Assembly: GCF_018811945.1 (NCBI RefSeq) | Contig: NZ_JACRVU010000005.1 | Location: 62,001-126,000 of the forward strand | Reading direction: 5' to 3' | Length of the DNA: 64,000 nucleotides | Origin: Gluconobacter sp. P1C6_b | Lineage (GTDB): Bacteria > Pseudomonadota > Alphaproteobacteria > Acetobacterales > Acetobacteraceae | In this document: positions 1 through 9,492 of the stretch, in pieces | Layout of the letters: each line of letters opens with the position of its first letter | How positions within the stretch are numbered: the first letter of the stretch is position 1 | The notes under the pieces: generated by a model | Told to the model about the DNA's origin: nothing | Seen by the model: only the letters and a program-made list of their open reading frames with translations | The model's database searches: none | Made by a program: the position numbers and the translations under genes

Positions 1-1
1 A

Positions 2-331
2 TTTTTTGACTGGGATTCGGCTGAGCTGAGCACACGCGCGAAAGCCGTGGTGGCAGCGGCAGCCCGCAACTCTACCTCGGTGCAGGTCACACATATCGAG
101 GTCAGCGGCTATACCGACACGTCGGCCGCCCATCCCGGACATCGTGGCGAGGCCTACAACCTGGCGCTCTCTCAGCGTCGTGCAAATACGGTCAAGGAAG
201 AGTTGGTCCGTGACGGCGTAGCCGCAGGACTGATCACGACTCAGGGCTTCGGCGAGAGCCATCCGCTGGTGGTTACCGCTGCCAATACCCGCGAACCCCA
301 GAACCGCCGCGTGGAAATCGATTTCAAGTAA
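2..331 (+). CDS. OmpA-family C-terminal domain protein (5' truncated by window edge)
   Basis: The frame is open from base 2, so the gene begins outside the window. The visible 109 residues start FFDWDSAELS and carry the OmpA-like peptidoglycan-binding fold: a GYTDTS segment, then LSQRRANTVKEELVRDGV, GFGE, and a C-terminal NRRVEID motif. In this family the Asp and Arg of these motifs bind diaminopimelate of the peptidoglycan, anchoring an outer-membrane protein or lipoprotein to the wall. An intrinsic terminator follows 30 bases after the stop, so this is the last gene of its transcript. What precedes the domain (beta-barrel or lipoprotein) cannot be seen. Confidence 0.85.
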   Translation, partial: FFDWDSAELSTRAKAVVAAAARNSTSVQVTHIEVSGYTDTSAAHPGHRGEAYNLALSQRRANTVKEELVRDGVAAGLITTQGFGESHPLVVTAANTREPQNRRVEIDFK

Positions 332-360
332 GGTCCGCGAACAGACCCGGATCCCGGTCA

Positions 361-394
361 GCCGGCGGCTTCTCACGAGGTCGCCGGTTTTTTT
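361..394 (+). terminator. Intrinsic terminator of the OmpA-like gene
   Basis: A 6-bp GC-only stem (362-367 pairing with 382-387) encloses a 14-nt loop and is followed at once by seven T residues (388-394). It lies 30 bases after the stop of the OmpA-like gene on the same strand. Confidence 0.8.
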
Positions 395-420
395 ACGCCT
401 GCTCTCCGCCCTTCCGGCAT

Positions 421-453
421 AAAAAAGGGCGGAGAGAAACCTCCCCGCCCTTT
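421..453 (-). terminator. Intrinsic terminator of the leftward lipoprotein gene
   Basis: Read on the minus strand, a perfect 9-bp stem (445-453 with 424-432) ends in a run of T (complement of the A run 421-426). It lies 28 bases beyond the stop of the lipoprotein gene at 481. An alternative 12-bp stem (402-413 with 425-436) shares one arm, so the region can fold in two ways. Confidence 0.75.
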
Positions 454-480
454 CAGACCCATCGACGTGATGGAAAAGCC

Positions 481-1056
481 TTACTTCTTGCGGCGCACCG
501 TGTGACGGACGGTGGCTTTCTTGGCCGTCGTCTTCGCGGGCGTCGGAGCGACGACTGCGGGCGGCTTGGCGACAACGACGCCTGTTGCATCTACCGTGGC
601 ATGGATCGTCAAATGCTCGCGCTTCTGGCCACCACCCGGGATCAGCTCGGCCGTGAACGAATCCGTTCCGGCGTAAGCCGTGGCCGGCGTGTAATCCACA
701 TAGGTCTTGCCATCATAATTGTAGAGGAAGGCCTTGCCGTGTGCCGGCGGCGGGTTGACGCCGAAGGAGGCATAATTGCCACCCATCGGCTTCTGGATGG
801 CGATGGAGCACAGTCCGTCATCGCTGCGGACCGTCATGTCCACGCTCATCGTGCCGTCAGCGGCCTTCTTGACGGCGGAGACGTGGCAGACAGCGGAGGT
901 CCGCTGGTAGCCGAAGGGATTCGGGGCCACGGAACGCTGGACGATCGGCTGTTGGGCACAACCGGAGAGAAGCAGGGAAACGGCCAGTGCCGAACCCAGG
1001 GTAATGGCAGAACCTCGCAGACGCACGCTCAACTCCAACGCATCGTGACAGGACAT
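481..1056 (-). CDS. Putative lipoprotein with Ig-like/cadherin-like domain
   Basis: 191 residues. A hydrophobic segment at about residues 16-31 ends in the lipobox LSGC, so the mature protein is probably a lipid-anchored periplasmic or outer-membrane protein beginning at Cys33. The middle part contains YTPATAYAGTDSFTAEL, the pattern seen in bacterial Ig-like/cadherin-like repeats (Y-x-P ... GxDSFT). The C-terminus is very basic (Lys/Arg-rich, ending VRRKK), which could contact phosphates or DNA, but that is inference. The gene stands alone and is divergent from the gene at 1339. No specific family or function is recognised. Confidence 0.6.
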   Translation of the reverse strand: MSCHDALELSVRLRGSAITLGSALAVSLLLSGCAQQPIVQRSVAPNPFGYQRTSAVCHVSAVKKAADGTMSVDMTVRSDDGLCSIAIQKPMGGNYASFGVNPPPAHGKAFLYNYDGKTYVDYTPATAYAGTDSFTAELIPGGGQKREHLTIHATVDATGVVVAKPPAVVAPTPAKTTAKKATVRHTVRRKK

Positions 1057-1338
1057 GCCGCCTTTTCACGGCAGACAGACGTTCGCATGTAGAACAGGAC
1101 AGCACGGGGCGAAAGGCTGCATGGGGACAGTGTGGCCATTTTGACGGTATTTTGTGCCTGGGAAGCGATAAATTCGCCCCCGGACGTCCCGCGCCAATTT
1201 TCTGCCACGAAATCATGTTTCGGATTAAGGGCTTGCCGCACGTTCCTCAGACGCAGAATCAGCTTTCGCGGGGGGTCGACCGCGGGTAGTCTGTTCCAGT
1301 GGTTGTGGCCGGTCGATCCGGTCTTGTGGAGTCTGTCA

Positions 1339-1899
1339 ATGCCGTCGATCTTCCGTCGTTCCTTCAAGAGCCTGCTTGCTGTCGGGCTTTCCTGCGCTAC
1401 GCTTGCTGCCGTTCATCCCCTGTCCGCCCGCGCTGCGGACTGCGGCAATTCACCCGCTCACGAAGCCTTCGATGTGGCTGGCCTGAAGTCCGAGCTGATG
1501 GTGACGGCTCTGTCGTGCAAGGCGCAGGACCGTTACAACGCTTTCGTCAGCAAGTTCCGCCCGGCCCTGCTGAATGCGGACGAGCGTCTGAACAGCTATT
1601 TCCATACGACCTATGGCCGTCGTGCGCAGGTCGAGCATGACGACTACATCACGCAGCTTGCCGATATCCAGTCACTGGGCGGCCTGAAGTCCGGTACGGT
1701 CTTCTGCCAGCAGCGCGAAGCCATGTTTGATGAAATCGACGCTCTTGAATCGGCGTCCGATCTGGCGCATTACGCCGAAGCCAAGGACGTGGCCCAGCCA
1801 GCTTCCTATGAGAGCTGCGAGGCTCCGGCAACCATTGACCGCCACTCCCGCAAGGGCGTGACGAAGCGGGCAGCCACCCGCCACACGAACCGCGCCTGA
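1339..1899 (+). CDS. Secreted hypothetical protein
   Basis: 186 residues from ATG 1339, chosen because GTGGAG lies 8 bases upstream and a signal peptide starts there (MPSIFRRSFKSLLAVGL ... ARAADC); the frame is open further upstream but no signal peptide would result. The mature part is about 160 residues, mostly helical in character, with four Cys residues (C-G-N near the cleavage site, SCKAQ, FCQQ, SCEA) that could form two disulfides in the periplasm. The tail is basic. It sits 67 bases ahead of parE on the same strand. The function is unknown. Confidence 0.6.
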   Translation: MPSIFRRSFKSLLAVGLSCATLAAVHPLSARAADCGNSPAHEAFDVAGLKSELMVTALSCKAQDRYNAFVSKFRPALLNADERLNSYFHTTYGRRAQVEHDDYITQLADIQSLGGLKSGTVFCQQREAMFDEIDALESASDLAHYAEAKDVAQPASYESCEAPATIDRHSRKGVTKRAATRHTNRA

Positions 1900-1966
1900 G
1901 CCAATCTCTGACCCTGTCGCGAAGCGTTCGCTTGACGTTCCGTGACGGGACGGCGACAACGCAGAC

Positions 1967-3982
1967 ATGAGCGATCTGTTCGAGTCAGGAAAGACAGGCA
2001 AAACCCGGACCGGCGGCGCCCGCAAGGGCACGGTCGACACGGAATATGGCGCCCACGACATCGAGGTGCTGGAAGGGCTTGAGCCCGTCCGGCGCCGTCC
2101 GGGCATGTATATCGGCGGCACGGATGATACCGCATATCATCATCTGGCCTCCGAGATCCTCGATAACGCGATGGATGAAGCTGTGGCGGGACACGCCACG
2201 ACCATCGACGTACGGCTGGAAGGCCCGCGCACGCTCATGGTGCGCGACAATGGCCGTGGCATCCCGACCGATCCCCACCCGAAATTTCCCGAGAAATCCG
2301 CACTTGAGGTGATTTTCACCACACTGCACGCAGGTGGAAAGTTCTCCGGCAAGGCCTATGACACGTCCGGTGGCCTCCATGGCGTCGGCAGTTCAGTCGT
2401 CAATGCGCTGTCCGAGAAGCTGGAAGTCGAGGTCGCGCGGGACCGGACGCTGTACCGGCAGGACTTCGTGCGCGGTGTCTCGCTGGCGCCATTGGCGGAA
2501 GTCGGCAATGCGCCCAATCGCCGGGGCACGACGGTGCGTTTCACACCCGACCCGGAAATCTTCGGCAATCATCATTTCTCCCCTGCGCGCCTCTACCGGA
2601 TGTGCTGCTCCAAGGCGGCTCTGTTCCGGGGCGTCACGATCCAGTGGAAATGCGAGCCATCCCTTATCAAGGCCGGAGACGAGACCCCGGTCGAGGCCAC
2701 CATCCAGTTCCCCAACGGTCTGGAAGACGCTCTTTCGGCGGAACTCGGGCCTGATCCGGATCTGCTGACGCCGATCTGGGCCGGTGACGTCGAGCTGCCG
2801 ATTGCCGCAGATGGCCGCACGGGTGGGCGCGTAGAATGGGCGGTGGCGTTCCTTGAGAGCGGCACGGCCTCGCTGTCCTCGTTCTGCAACACGATCCCCA
2901 CGCCTCAGGGTGGAACGCATGAGGCCGGGTTCCGGGCTGCGCTGGTCAAAGGGCTGCGCGCCTGGGGGGATCAGCGCAAGGTCAAGCGGGCTGCGGCAAT
3001 TTCGGCCGAGGATGTGCTTGGCTCCGTTGCCGCCAAACTCTCGGTCTTTATCCGCGACCCGCAGTTCCAGGGCCAGACCAAGGACAAGCTGACCTCGCAG
3101 GAAGCCTCGCGGCTGGTCGAAGGGGCGCTGCGTGACCGTGTGGATCACTGGCTGGGCGGCAACCCGCAGCAGGCGGACACCCTGCTGGCCTTCATGGTGG
3201 AGCGGGCGGAAGAGCGTCTGCGTCGCCGTGAGGTCAAGGACACAGCCCGCAAAAGCGCGACACGCAAGCTGCGTCTCCCGGGCAAGCTGACGGACTGCAC
3301 GCGCGAAAATGCGGCGGAGACAGAACTGTTTCTCGTAGAGGGCGAATCGGCCGGTGGCTCAGCACGGCAGGCCCGTGACCGTGAGACGCAGGCCGTGCTG
3401 CCGCTGCGTGGAAAGATCCTCAACGTGGCTTCTGCGACGACGGACAAGCTGCGGGCCAACCAGGAACTCCGGGACCTGACCGAGGCTCTGGGCTGCGGCA
3501 TCGGGGCGTCGTTCGATATCAGTCGTTTGCGCTATGGGCGCGTCATCATCATGACGGATGCTGACGTGGACGGGGCGCATATCGCCTCGCTTCTGATGAC
3601 GTTTTTCTATCGCGAGATGCCGGAACTGATCCGTCACGGGCATCTGCATCTGGCACAGCCGCCGCTCTATCGGATCACGCATGGGCCCAAGACGGTCTAT
3701 GCGATGGACGATCAGGACCGCGTCCGGCGCATCAAGGCTGATTTCAAGCCGAATGCGAAGGTCGAGGTCTCCCGGTTCAAGGGCCTGGGTGAGATGCCGG
3801 TAAAGGATCTCAAGGAAACGACCATGGATCCGGCCCGGCGCACGCTTCTGCGGGTCATCACCCCTGCCGAGGACCGTCTGGCGACCAGCGAGCGTGTCGA
3901 GAGCCTCATGGGCCGTAAGCCGGAGCTGCGCTTCCGCTTCATTCAGGAACACGCCCGGTCCGTTGATGAGCTCGACGTCTGA
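1967..3982 (+). CDS. parE: DNA topoisomerase IV subunit B
   Basis: 671 residues, normal length for ParE. It is the ATPase subunit of topoisomerase IV, which with ParC decatenates daughter chromosomes. The N-terminal GHKL ATPase domain shows LEPVRRRPGMYIGG, the Mg-binding EILDNAMDEA, DNGRGIP and GLHGVGSSVVNAL. The C-terminal TOPRIM domain shows EGESAGGSA and the metal-binding DADVDGAHI, and the protein ends soon after the FKGLGEM segment, as in ParE rather than the longer GyrB. The short length and absence of a GyrB-type insertion favour ParE. An EamA transporter gene follows after 2 bases. Confidence 0.93.
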   Translation: MSDLFESGKTGKTRTGGARKGTVDTEYGAHDIEVLEGLEPVRRRPGMYIGGTDDTAYHHLASEILDNAMDEAVAGHATTIDVRLEGPRTLMVRDNGRGIPTDPHPKFPEKSALEVIFTTLHAGGKFSGKAYDTSGGLHGVGSSVVNALSEKLEVEVARDRTLYRQDFVRGVSLAPLAEVGNAPNRRGTTVRFTPDPEIFGNHHFSPARLYRMCCSKAALFRGVTIQWKCEPSLIKAGDETPVEATIQFPNGLEDALSAELGPDPDLLTPIWAGDVELPIAADGRTGGRVEWAVAFLESGTASLSSFCNTIPTPQGGTHEAGFRAALVKGLRAWGDQRKVKRAAAISAEDVLGSVAAKLSVFIRDPQFQGQTKDKLTSQEASRLVEGALRDRVDHWLGGNPQQADTLLAFMVERAEERLRRREVKDTARKSATRKLRLPGKLTDCTRENAAETELFLVEGESAGGSARQARDRETQAVLPLRGKILNVASATTDKLRANQELRDLTEALGCGIGASFDISRLRYGRVIIMTDADVDGAHIASLLMTFFYREMPELIRHGHLHLAQPPLYRITHGPKTVYAMDDQDRVRRIKADFKPNAKVEVSRFKGLGEMPVKDLKETTMDPARRTLLRVITPAEDRLATSERVESLMGRKPELRFRFIQEHARSVDELDV

Positions 3983-3984
3983 GC

Positions 3985-4875
3985 GTGTCGTCACCGGCCA
4001 GCTCCACGGAGTCTCATAGCCAGCTCAAGGCCGTCGGATGTCTGATCGGAGGGATTTCCTCCTTTCAGATCGGCGCAACGCTGGCAAAGGGGCTGTTTCC
4101 CCTGTTCGGTCCGACCGGCATGGTGGGACTGCGCGTGTGTCTGGCGGCCGTAATTCTGCTGTGCATCTGGCGGCCAACACGCGGTTCGCTGACAGTCGAA
4201 CGGCTGAAACTGCTGCTGCCTTATGGCGCCGCTGTCGCGGTCATGAACTTCTGCTTCTATGTCGCGCTGGTCCGGCTGCCGCTGGGCGTTGTTGTCGCCC
4301 TTGAGTTCACAGGCCCTCTGACGCTGGCACTGGTCGGATCCCGCCGATGGCTGGACCTGTGCTGGGCAGGGCTTGTGGTTCTGGGGCTCTTCCTGCTGCT
4401 GCGGCCCGAGGGAACGACGATTGGCCTGTCATCGCTCAATCTGTTTGGCGTGGCCGCGGCCCTGCTGAGCGGATGTGGGTGGGTAGTCTATATCCTGACC
4501 GGCACACGCATGGGCAAGATGTTCCCCGCCCCCGTCGCCACCACTCTAGGCATGAGCACGGCGGGTATCCTGCTGCTCCCCTGCCTGATCCCGACAATTC
4601 CGACGGTACTGACCCATCCCTGGCAGGGGGGAGCCGCGCTGAGCGTCGCGGTCCTGTCCTCAGCTGTGCCGTATATTCTGGACATGATGGCGATGCGGAC
4701 CCTGAACCCGCGCGAGCTGGGAATCCTGCTGAGCATGGAGCCGATGCTGGGTGCGCTTTCAGGATTCATTTTCCTGCATGAGGCGCTGTCCATCATGCGC
4801 TGGATGGGCGTTCTGTGCATCGCGGCAGCATCGGCCGGGAATGTCCTGACAGGGCGCCAGAAGCCGCTCCACTGA
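3985..4875 (+). CDS. EamA-family inner membrane exporter, RhtA-like
   Basis: 296 residues starting at GTG 3985, two bases after the parE stop, so probably translated from the same message. About ten hydrophobic segments arranged as two EamA repeats are visible. The second repeat ends with the conserved AxRTLNPRELGILLSMEP pattern found in the RhtA (threonine/homoserine exporter) branch, and with LHEALSIMRWMGVLCI. The family exports amino acids and other metabolites by drug/metabolite antiport. The substrate here cannot be told from sequence. Confidence 0.8.
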   Translation: MSSPASSTESHSQLKAVGCLIGGISSFQIGATLAKGLFPLFGPTGMVGLRVCLAAVILLCIWRPTRGSLTVERLKLLLPYGAAVAVMNFCFYVALVRLPLGVVVALEFTGPLTLALVGSRRWLDLCWAGLVVLGLFLLLRPEGTTIGLSSLNLFGVAAALLSGCGWVVYILTGTRMGKMFPAPVATTLGMSTAGILLLPCLIPTIPTVLTHPWQGGAALSVAVLSSAVPYILDMMAMRTLNPRELGILLSMEPMLGALSGFIFLHEALSIMRWMGVLCIAAASAGNVLTGRQKPLH

Positions 4876-4978
4876 TCCCGCCTGGGCAATAATCGGCTGA
4901 AAACTGACAGAAATATAGGGCTGGGTCGTATTTCGCTCCCTTGACCGACCTGCGACACGCGCGCCAGATGCGGGCGTC

Positions 4979-5401
4979 ATGTCCCGCCTCTTTCCCTCTT
5001 CGAACCAACGATCCGGTCTGTCTGCCCTTGCAGTCATCGCCGTGGTTCTTCTGGGGTTTCTGGGACAGCTGGTCCTTCAGGGATGCGCCTACCCCGAAGA
5101 AAGTCCGCGGGCGACGATCGAACGCCTGACGGGGATCGACATTGCACCGTCCTCCATGGTGATGGCCGGCCCCATGCCTGGAATGACGGCCGGGCAGCAT
5201 CATCACCACCATTCCCATGACGGCACCTGCCCGCTCTGTCCGCTGTTGCAGCTTCTGGCGGTCATTCTTGCCAGCCTGCCTGTCGTACCGACACGTGGGA
5301 CCACAAGCCGTCAGATCCGGCAACACCCGGGCACACCCCGCGCACCCCCTGCGATCGGGCGTTTGCTTCCGCCGTCCCGGGGGCCACCTCGCCTCGTCTG
5401 A
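4979..5401 (+). CDS. DUF2946-family small membrane/periplasmic protein
   Basis: 140 residues. An N-terminal hydrophobic segment (about residues 14-37, ending in a Cys) is followed by a metal-ligand-rich stretch GQHHHHHSHDGTCPLCPLL and a second hydrophobic segment. The HDGTCPLCP pattern and the Arg/Pro-rich tail ending in RGPP are typical of DUF2946, a family usually found next to copper-type TonB receptors. Here such a receptor follows at 5516. I infer a role in copper sensing or handling at the cell envelope; no biochemical function is established from the sequence. Confidence 0.7.
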   Translation: MSRLFPSSNQRSGLSALAVIAVVLLGFLGQLVLQGCAYPEESPRATIERLTGIDIAPSSMVMAGPMPGMTAGQHHHHHSHDGTCPLCPLLQLLAVILASLPVVPTRGTTSRQIRQHPGTPRAPPAIGRLLPPSRGPPRLV

Positions 5402-5515
5402 CCCCTATCGTGGTCATGGCGGAGGACGGAACTTCCTGCGGTCTGCCCGTTTCGGGCGCCCCTTCAGGACGTGATCCGCCGTGACTGGATTTCAGACCAG
5501 TCGAGGATGCGGATC

Positions 5516-7657
5516 ATGCTCCCCTTTGTCAGCCCCCGCGCAGACGGTGCACCTCACGTGCGCCCGTACCTGGCGGCCATCATTTTGACCCTGAGCGCCT
5601 TTTCAGGAGCCTCTGCTCAGGAAACGCTGCCCCAGCCGGACTCCGTCGAATCCGGCAAAGCCGAACATCTGACCGTCAACGGTGTACGCCAGCCCCGGAC
5701 GACCAGCGCGGATACGGCGCATCTTCTGGACCATGCACTGGGCTACAGCACCTATTCCGCAGGCGGTGTTTCCGCCCTGCCCGTGCTGAACGGCATGGCC
5801 GATGACCGGGTGGCGACACTCGTGGACGGGATGCGGATTGATGCGGCCTGCCCGAACCACATGAACCCGGCCATGTCCTATGTCGATCCGGACAGCGTGT
5901 CCCGCGCCGTCGCAATCGCCGGCATCACGCCCGTCAGTCTGGGCGGGGACAGTATCGGCGGCACCGTGGAGATCGAGCGGAAAGACCCGCTGTTCGCCAA
6001 GGAAGGCAATATCCTCGTGACCGGGCATGTGCGCGGCGACTATCGCAGCAATGGCGGCGGCTCCGGTGCTTCCGGGTCCCTGACGGTCGCCAATGACATG
6101 TTCAGCCTGCGCTATACAGCGTCCTATTCCCATGCCAGCGACTATCAGACCGGCGGGAACGGGCAGCGTGTGCGGTCAACGGATTACCTGAGCTTCAACC
6201 ATGCCGTGACGCTGGGCGTGAAGAAAGCCAATCATCTGCTGGCCCTGACGTTCGGTCAGCAGGACATCCCCTATGAAGGCTTTCCCAACCAGTACATGGA
6301 CATGACGAACAACCGTTCGACCTTCGTGAACGGCAAGTATAAAGGCGACTTCAACTGGGGCACGCTGGATGTGCGCGGGTCCTGGCAGCGGGTGACGCAT
6401 GTCATGAACATGCTGTCGGACAAGGGTGGGCATAGTGCCACCACGGGCATGCCGATGAATACGGATGCGCGGACAGCGGCCTATGCGATCAAGGCGACCA
6501 TTCCGCTCGGGCTGAAGCATACGTTGAAGCTGGGCAGTTCCTTCGACCATAACGGACTGAACGACTGGTGGCCGCCTTTGCAGGGCAGCACGATGATGGG
6601 GCCTGGGACTTATCACAACATCAATAACGGCCATCGGGACCGGCTGGGCCATTTCGTGGAATGGGATGCGCAGTGGCTGCCGCGCTTTTCCACACAGCTC
6701 GGATTCCGCAATGATGTGGTGATGATGAATACGGGGAAGGTCGCGCCGTACTCCTGGAGCAGCATGATGTCGATGGCGGATGCTGCTGCAGCCGAGACAT
6801 TCAACAAGGCGTCCCGCGGACGGACGGACGTCAATTTCGACGTGACGGCAACGGGGCGGTGGAAGCCGCTGGACAGCCTGTCCATCGAAGGTGGCTATGC
6901 CCGCAAGACGCGCTCGCCGAACCTGTATGAGCGCTATGCCTGGGGCATGGGCAGCATGGCAACGCGCATGATCGGCTGGTTTGGCGACGGCAACGGCTAT
7001 GTGGGGAACCTGAACCTGTCGCCCGAAGTGGCCAATACGGCCAGCGTGACGGTGGACTGGCATGACCCCAACCCAACGCAGCACTGGGACCTGAAGATCC
7101 AGCCGTTTTACACCTACACGCACAACTACATTAACGTCCGGCGGCTGGGCAGCTTCTCGAACGGGCTTTCGATGCTGGGTTTCGTCAACCATAATGCCCA
7201 GAGCTACGGCATCAACGCCTCAGGCTCCGTGCGCCTGTGGGACAGGCATGCCTACGGACGGGGCGAGCTTGTCGGGAATATCAACTGGGTGCGCGGCGTG
7301 GATCTGGTGACCCATTCGGGCCTGTATCACCAGATGCCCGCGAATGGCCTGATCGGGTTGCACGAAACCTATGAGAACTGGACGGGCCGCGTCGAGGTCA
7401 CGCTTGTGAAATCCAAGGACACCGTGGACTGGCTGCGCAATGAGCCCCGCACGCCAGGCTATGCGCTTCTGGGCCTTGGGGGGAGCTATCGCTGGCGGTA
7501 TTTCACGCTCAATGCCGAACTCGCGAATGTGCTGAACCAGCGATATTACCTGCCGCTGGGCGGGCTCTCACTGGGGGATTACGATGCCACGGGTATTCTG
7601 GGGCCGTTGCCCGGAATGGGGCGGTCCTTCAACATGAACCTGACCGCTGCATTCTGA
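5516..7657 (+). CDS. TonB-dependent copper receptor, OprC-like
   Basis: 713 residues from ATG 5516, chosen because GAGG lies 9 bases upstream and a signal peptide ending in ASA follows; ATG 5507 and GTG 5471 are in frame but have poor ribosome sites. The protein is a plug plus 22-strand outer-membrane barrel importing metal through TonB. The plug holds DGMRIDAACPNHMNP. Cys112 and Met116 form the CxxxM half, and His295-Val-Met297 the HxM half, of the OprC copper site. Their separation (183 residues) is close to the 180 between Cys143 and His323 of Pseudomonas OprC as I recall it. The barrel ends in a C-terminal aromatic residue. The gene pairs with the DUF2946 gene upstream. Confidence 0.85.
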   Translation: MLPFVSPRADGAPHVRPYLAAIILTLSAFSGASAQETLPQPDSVESGKAEHLTVNGVRQPRTTSADTAHLLDHALGYSTYSAGGVSALPVLNGMADDRVATLVDGMRIDAACPNHMNPAMSYVDPDSVSRAVAIAGITPVSLGGDSIGGTVEIERKDPLFAKEGNILVTGHVRGDYRSNGGGSGASGSLTVANDMFSLRYTASYSHASDYQTGGNGQRVRSTDYLSFNHAVTLGVKKANHLLALTFGQQDIPYEGFPNQYMDMTNNRSTFVNGKYKGDFNWGTLDVRGSWQRVTHVMNMLSDKGGHSATTGMPMNTDARTAAYAIKATIPLGLKHTLKLGSSFDHNGLNDWWPPLQGSTMMGPGTYHNINNGHRDRLGHFVEWDAQWLPRFSTQLGFRNDVVMMNTGKVAPYSWSSMMSMADAAAAETFNKASRGRTDVNFDVTATGRWKPLDSLSIEGGYARKTRSPNLYERYAWGMGSMATRMIGWFGDGNGYVGNLNLSPEVANTASVTVDWHDPNPTQHWDLKIQPFYTYTHNYINVRRLGSFSNGLSMLGFVNHNAQSYGINASGSVRLWDRHAYGRGELVGNINWVRGVDLVTHSGLYHQMPANGLIGLHETYENWTGRVEVTLVKSKDTVDWLRNEPRTPGYALLGLGGSYRWRYFTLNAELANVLNQRYYLPLGGLSLGDYDATGILGPLPGMGRSFNMNLTAAF

Positions 7658-7680
7658 CAAAGAGCCAAGCCGGGAGCACG

Positions 7681-9411
7681 TCATACGCTCTCGGCAACCC
7701 AGTTCCGCTTCTTCGTGGCCAGACCGATGCCCGGATTGAAGCAGTTGCAGGGATCGAGACTGCGGTAATGGGCAACCATTTCCTCAGGCGCCTTGTAGAG
7801 ATGCCCGACATTATGTTCCGCCGGATAACGGGCGCCACGAGCATCCAGTCCGGGGAGCATGTCGTGCTCCACCTGCATGGCGTTGTAGCCCTTTTTGATC
7901 ACGTAATCCTGGTGCATCACGTGGCAGAAAAAGTGGCCGTAATAGAGTTTGACGATGATCCGGTCCTCGATTTCCTTGGGGAGGACCTCGAACCATTCGC
8001 GATCGTTACGGCGCAGAGCAACATCGAGCGCCACGATATCTTCAGCGGTTTTCGTATGGACCGCACGATAACGCACGGCAGCACCGGCTGCGGCGAAGCG
8101 GTGCAGGAAGGCGCGCGTACCTTCATCCGGCGTACATTCGAAGAAAGCACCGCCCGTGCTTGAGGCCCACTGCTCCAGATAGGCGCGGACAGGTCCGGTC
8201 ATGTGGGCGGAGACCTTGAGCATCAGGTGATGCTCGAAACGGTCGCGGTAGTCACACATGCGCTGGGGAAGCTGTTTCGGCAGGAAGCGGCTGAGGAACT
8301 GCATCGCCAGATCGCTAAAATGATCGGACAGGAACGGCAGGCGCTGCGCAAAAACGTCGAACCTAGACTTCATGGAGAAGAACATCGGCAGGTATTTCGT
8401 GCCGAAATAGCGGATGACTGCAAACGTATCCTTGCCGTATTTTTCGGCAATATTGAACGCATCGCGGTGCAGGTATTCACCGGCGATCGGCAGTTCGTCG
8501 AAATGGGTCAGAACATGGCGGCGGAGGTCTTCGAGGTCGGATGTGTTGTTCGTCCCAATATAGAACACGCCCGGATTTCTGTTGGCTTCGAACGTGTCGA
8601 GACGGACAGCAAACACGACCAGTTTGCCCGCACAGCCCGCGGCTTCATACCAGCGGTTGGGATCGGCATTGAAACGGGCGGGAGTGTCGGCATCCACGTC
8701 TCGGACATGGGTGGCGTAGTTCTCGTCGTGACCGCGCCCGGCCTTCCAGTCGATGGCATTTTCCGGAAGCTGACCGGCCTGTACGGCCGCAAGGATCTGC
8801 TCTGGATTGCCTTCAAGACGGATACCCAGATGATTGACGAGGTGGAGTTTGCCGTCCTCGCCCATCTGGCCGAACAGGGCCATCTCGGTGAAAGCCGGTC
8901 CACGCTGGACCAGCGCGCCGCCGGAATTGTTGCTGACACCCCCCAGAACCGAGGCGCCGATACAGGACGAGCCAATGACCGAGTGAGGCTCACGGCCGAT
9001 GGCAGCGAGTTTTTCTTCAAGATCATGCAGCGTGGAGCCCGGCAGGCAGACGACCTGCTTGCCCTCACCGATCAGGTGGATGCCGTCCAGGCGGTTCGTG
9101 CTGATGATGACCACGTCACGGTCATAGTCGTTGCCATCAGGGGTAGAACCGCCGGTCAGGCCGGTATTGGCGGCCTGCATGATGATGATCCGGCCCGTTT
9201 CGGCACAGAGTTTTGCAGCGCGCCACAGTTCCACCAAGCTACCCGGCTGAAGCACCGCAACCACGTCGCCCATGCCGAAGCGGAAGCCCTTGCGAAAGCG
9301 GTAGGTCGCAGATGGCTTCGTCAGGACGTGCCGGCCGCCCACGATGGCCCGCAGGGAGTGGATGAGCGAGGCATTGCTGACCTCGGAACTGCCTTTTAGT
9401 GACGCTGACAT
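7681..9411 (-). CDS. dld: Quinone-dependent D-lactate dehydrogenase (FAD)
   Basis: 576 residues from ATG 9411, preceded at 9 bases by AGGAAA; 24 further in-frame codons upstream lack a ribosome site. It matches the size of Escherichia coli Dld (571). The FAD-binding PCMH-type domain shows QAANTGLTGGSTP and GSSCIGASVLGGVSNNSGGALVQRGPAF. The C-terminal part has the Dld membrane-binding and cap regions and the terminal HNVGHLYKAPEEMVAHYRSL ... NPGIG pattern. It oxidises D-lactate to pyruvate and passes electrons to the quinone pool at the inner membrane. It is convergent with the copper receptor gene. Confidence 0.9.
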   Translation of the reverse strand: MSASLKGSSEVSNASLIHSLRAIVGGRHVLTKPSATYRFRKGFRFGMGDVVAVLQPGSLVELWRAAKLCAETGRIIIMQAANTGLTGGSTPDGNDYDRDVVIISTNRLDGIHLIGEGKQVVCLPGSTLHDLEEKLAAIGREPHSVIGSSCIGASVLGGVSNNSGGALVQRGPAFTEMALFGQMGEDGKLHLVNHLGIRLEGNPEQILAAVQAGQLPENAIDWKAGRGHDENYATHVRDVDADTPARFNADPNRWYEAAGCAGKLVVFAVRLDTFEANRNPGVFYIGTNNTSDLEDLRRHVLTHFDELPIAGEYLHRDAFNIAEKYGKDTFAVIRYFGTKYLPMFFSMKSRFDVFAQRLPFLSDHFSDLAMQFLSRFLPKQLPQRMCDYRDRFEHHLMLKVSAHMTGPVRAYLEQWASSTGGAFFECTPDEGTRAFLHRFAAAGAAVRYRAVHTKTAEDIVALDVALRRNDREWFEVLPKEIEDRIIVKLYYGHFFCHVMHQDYVIKKGYNAMQVEHDMLPGLDARGARYPAEHNVGHLYKAPEEMVAHYRSLDPCNCFNPGIGLATKKRNWVAESV

Positions 9412-9492
9412 TCTGTTGTCTTTCCTGCCGCCAAAGTGATCGCCGCTGGTCCTAACATGGTGCTGCAAGAAACCGCTCTTCAACCCTGCGTG

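Noticed and set aside
5197-5219. Run of CAT/CAC triplets that looked like a short tandem repeat
   Set aside because: It encodes the metal-ligand His run of the DUF2946 protein and is not an independent repeat.
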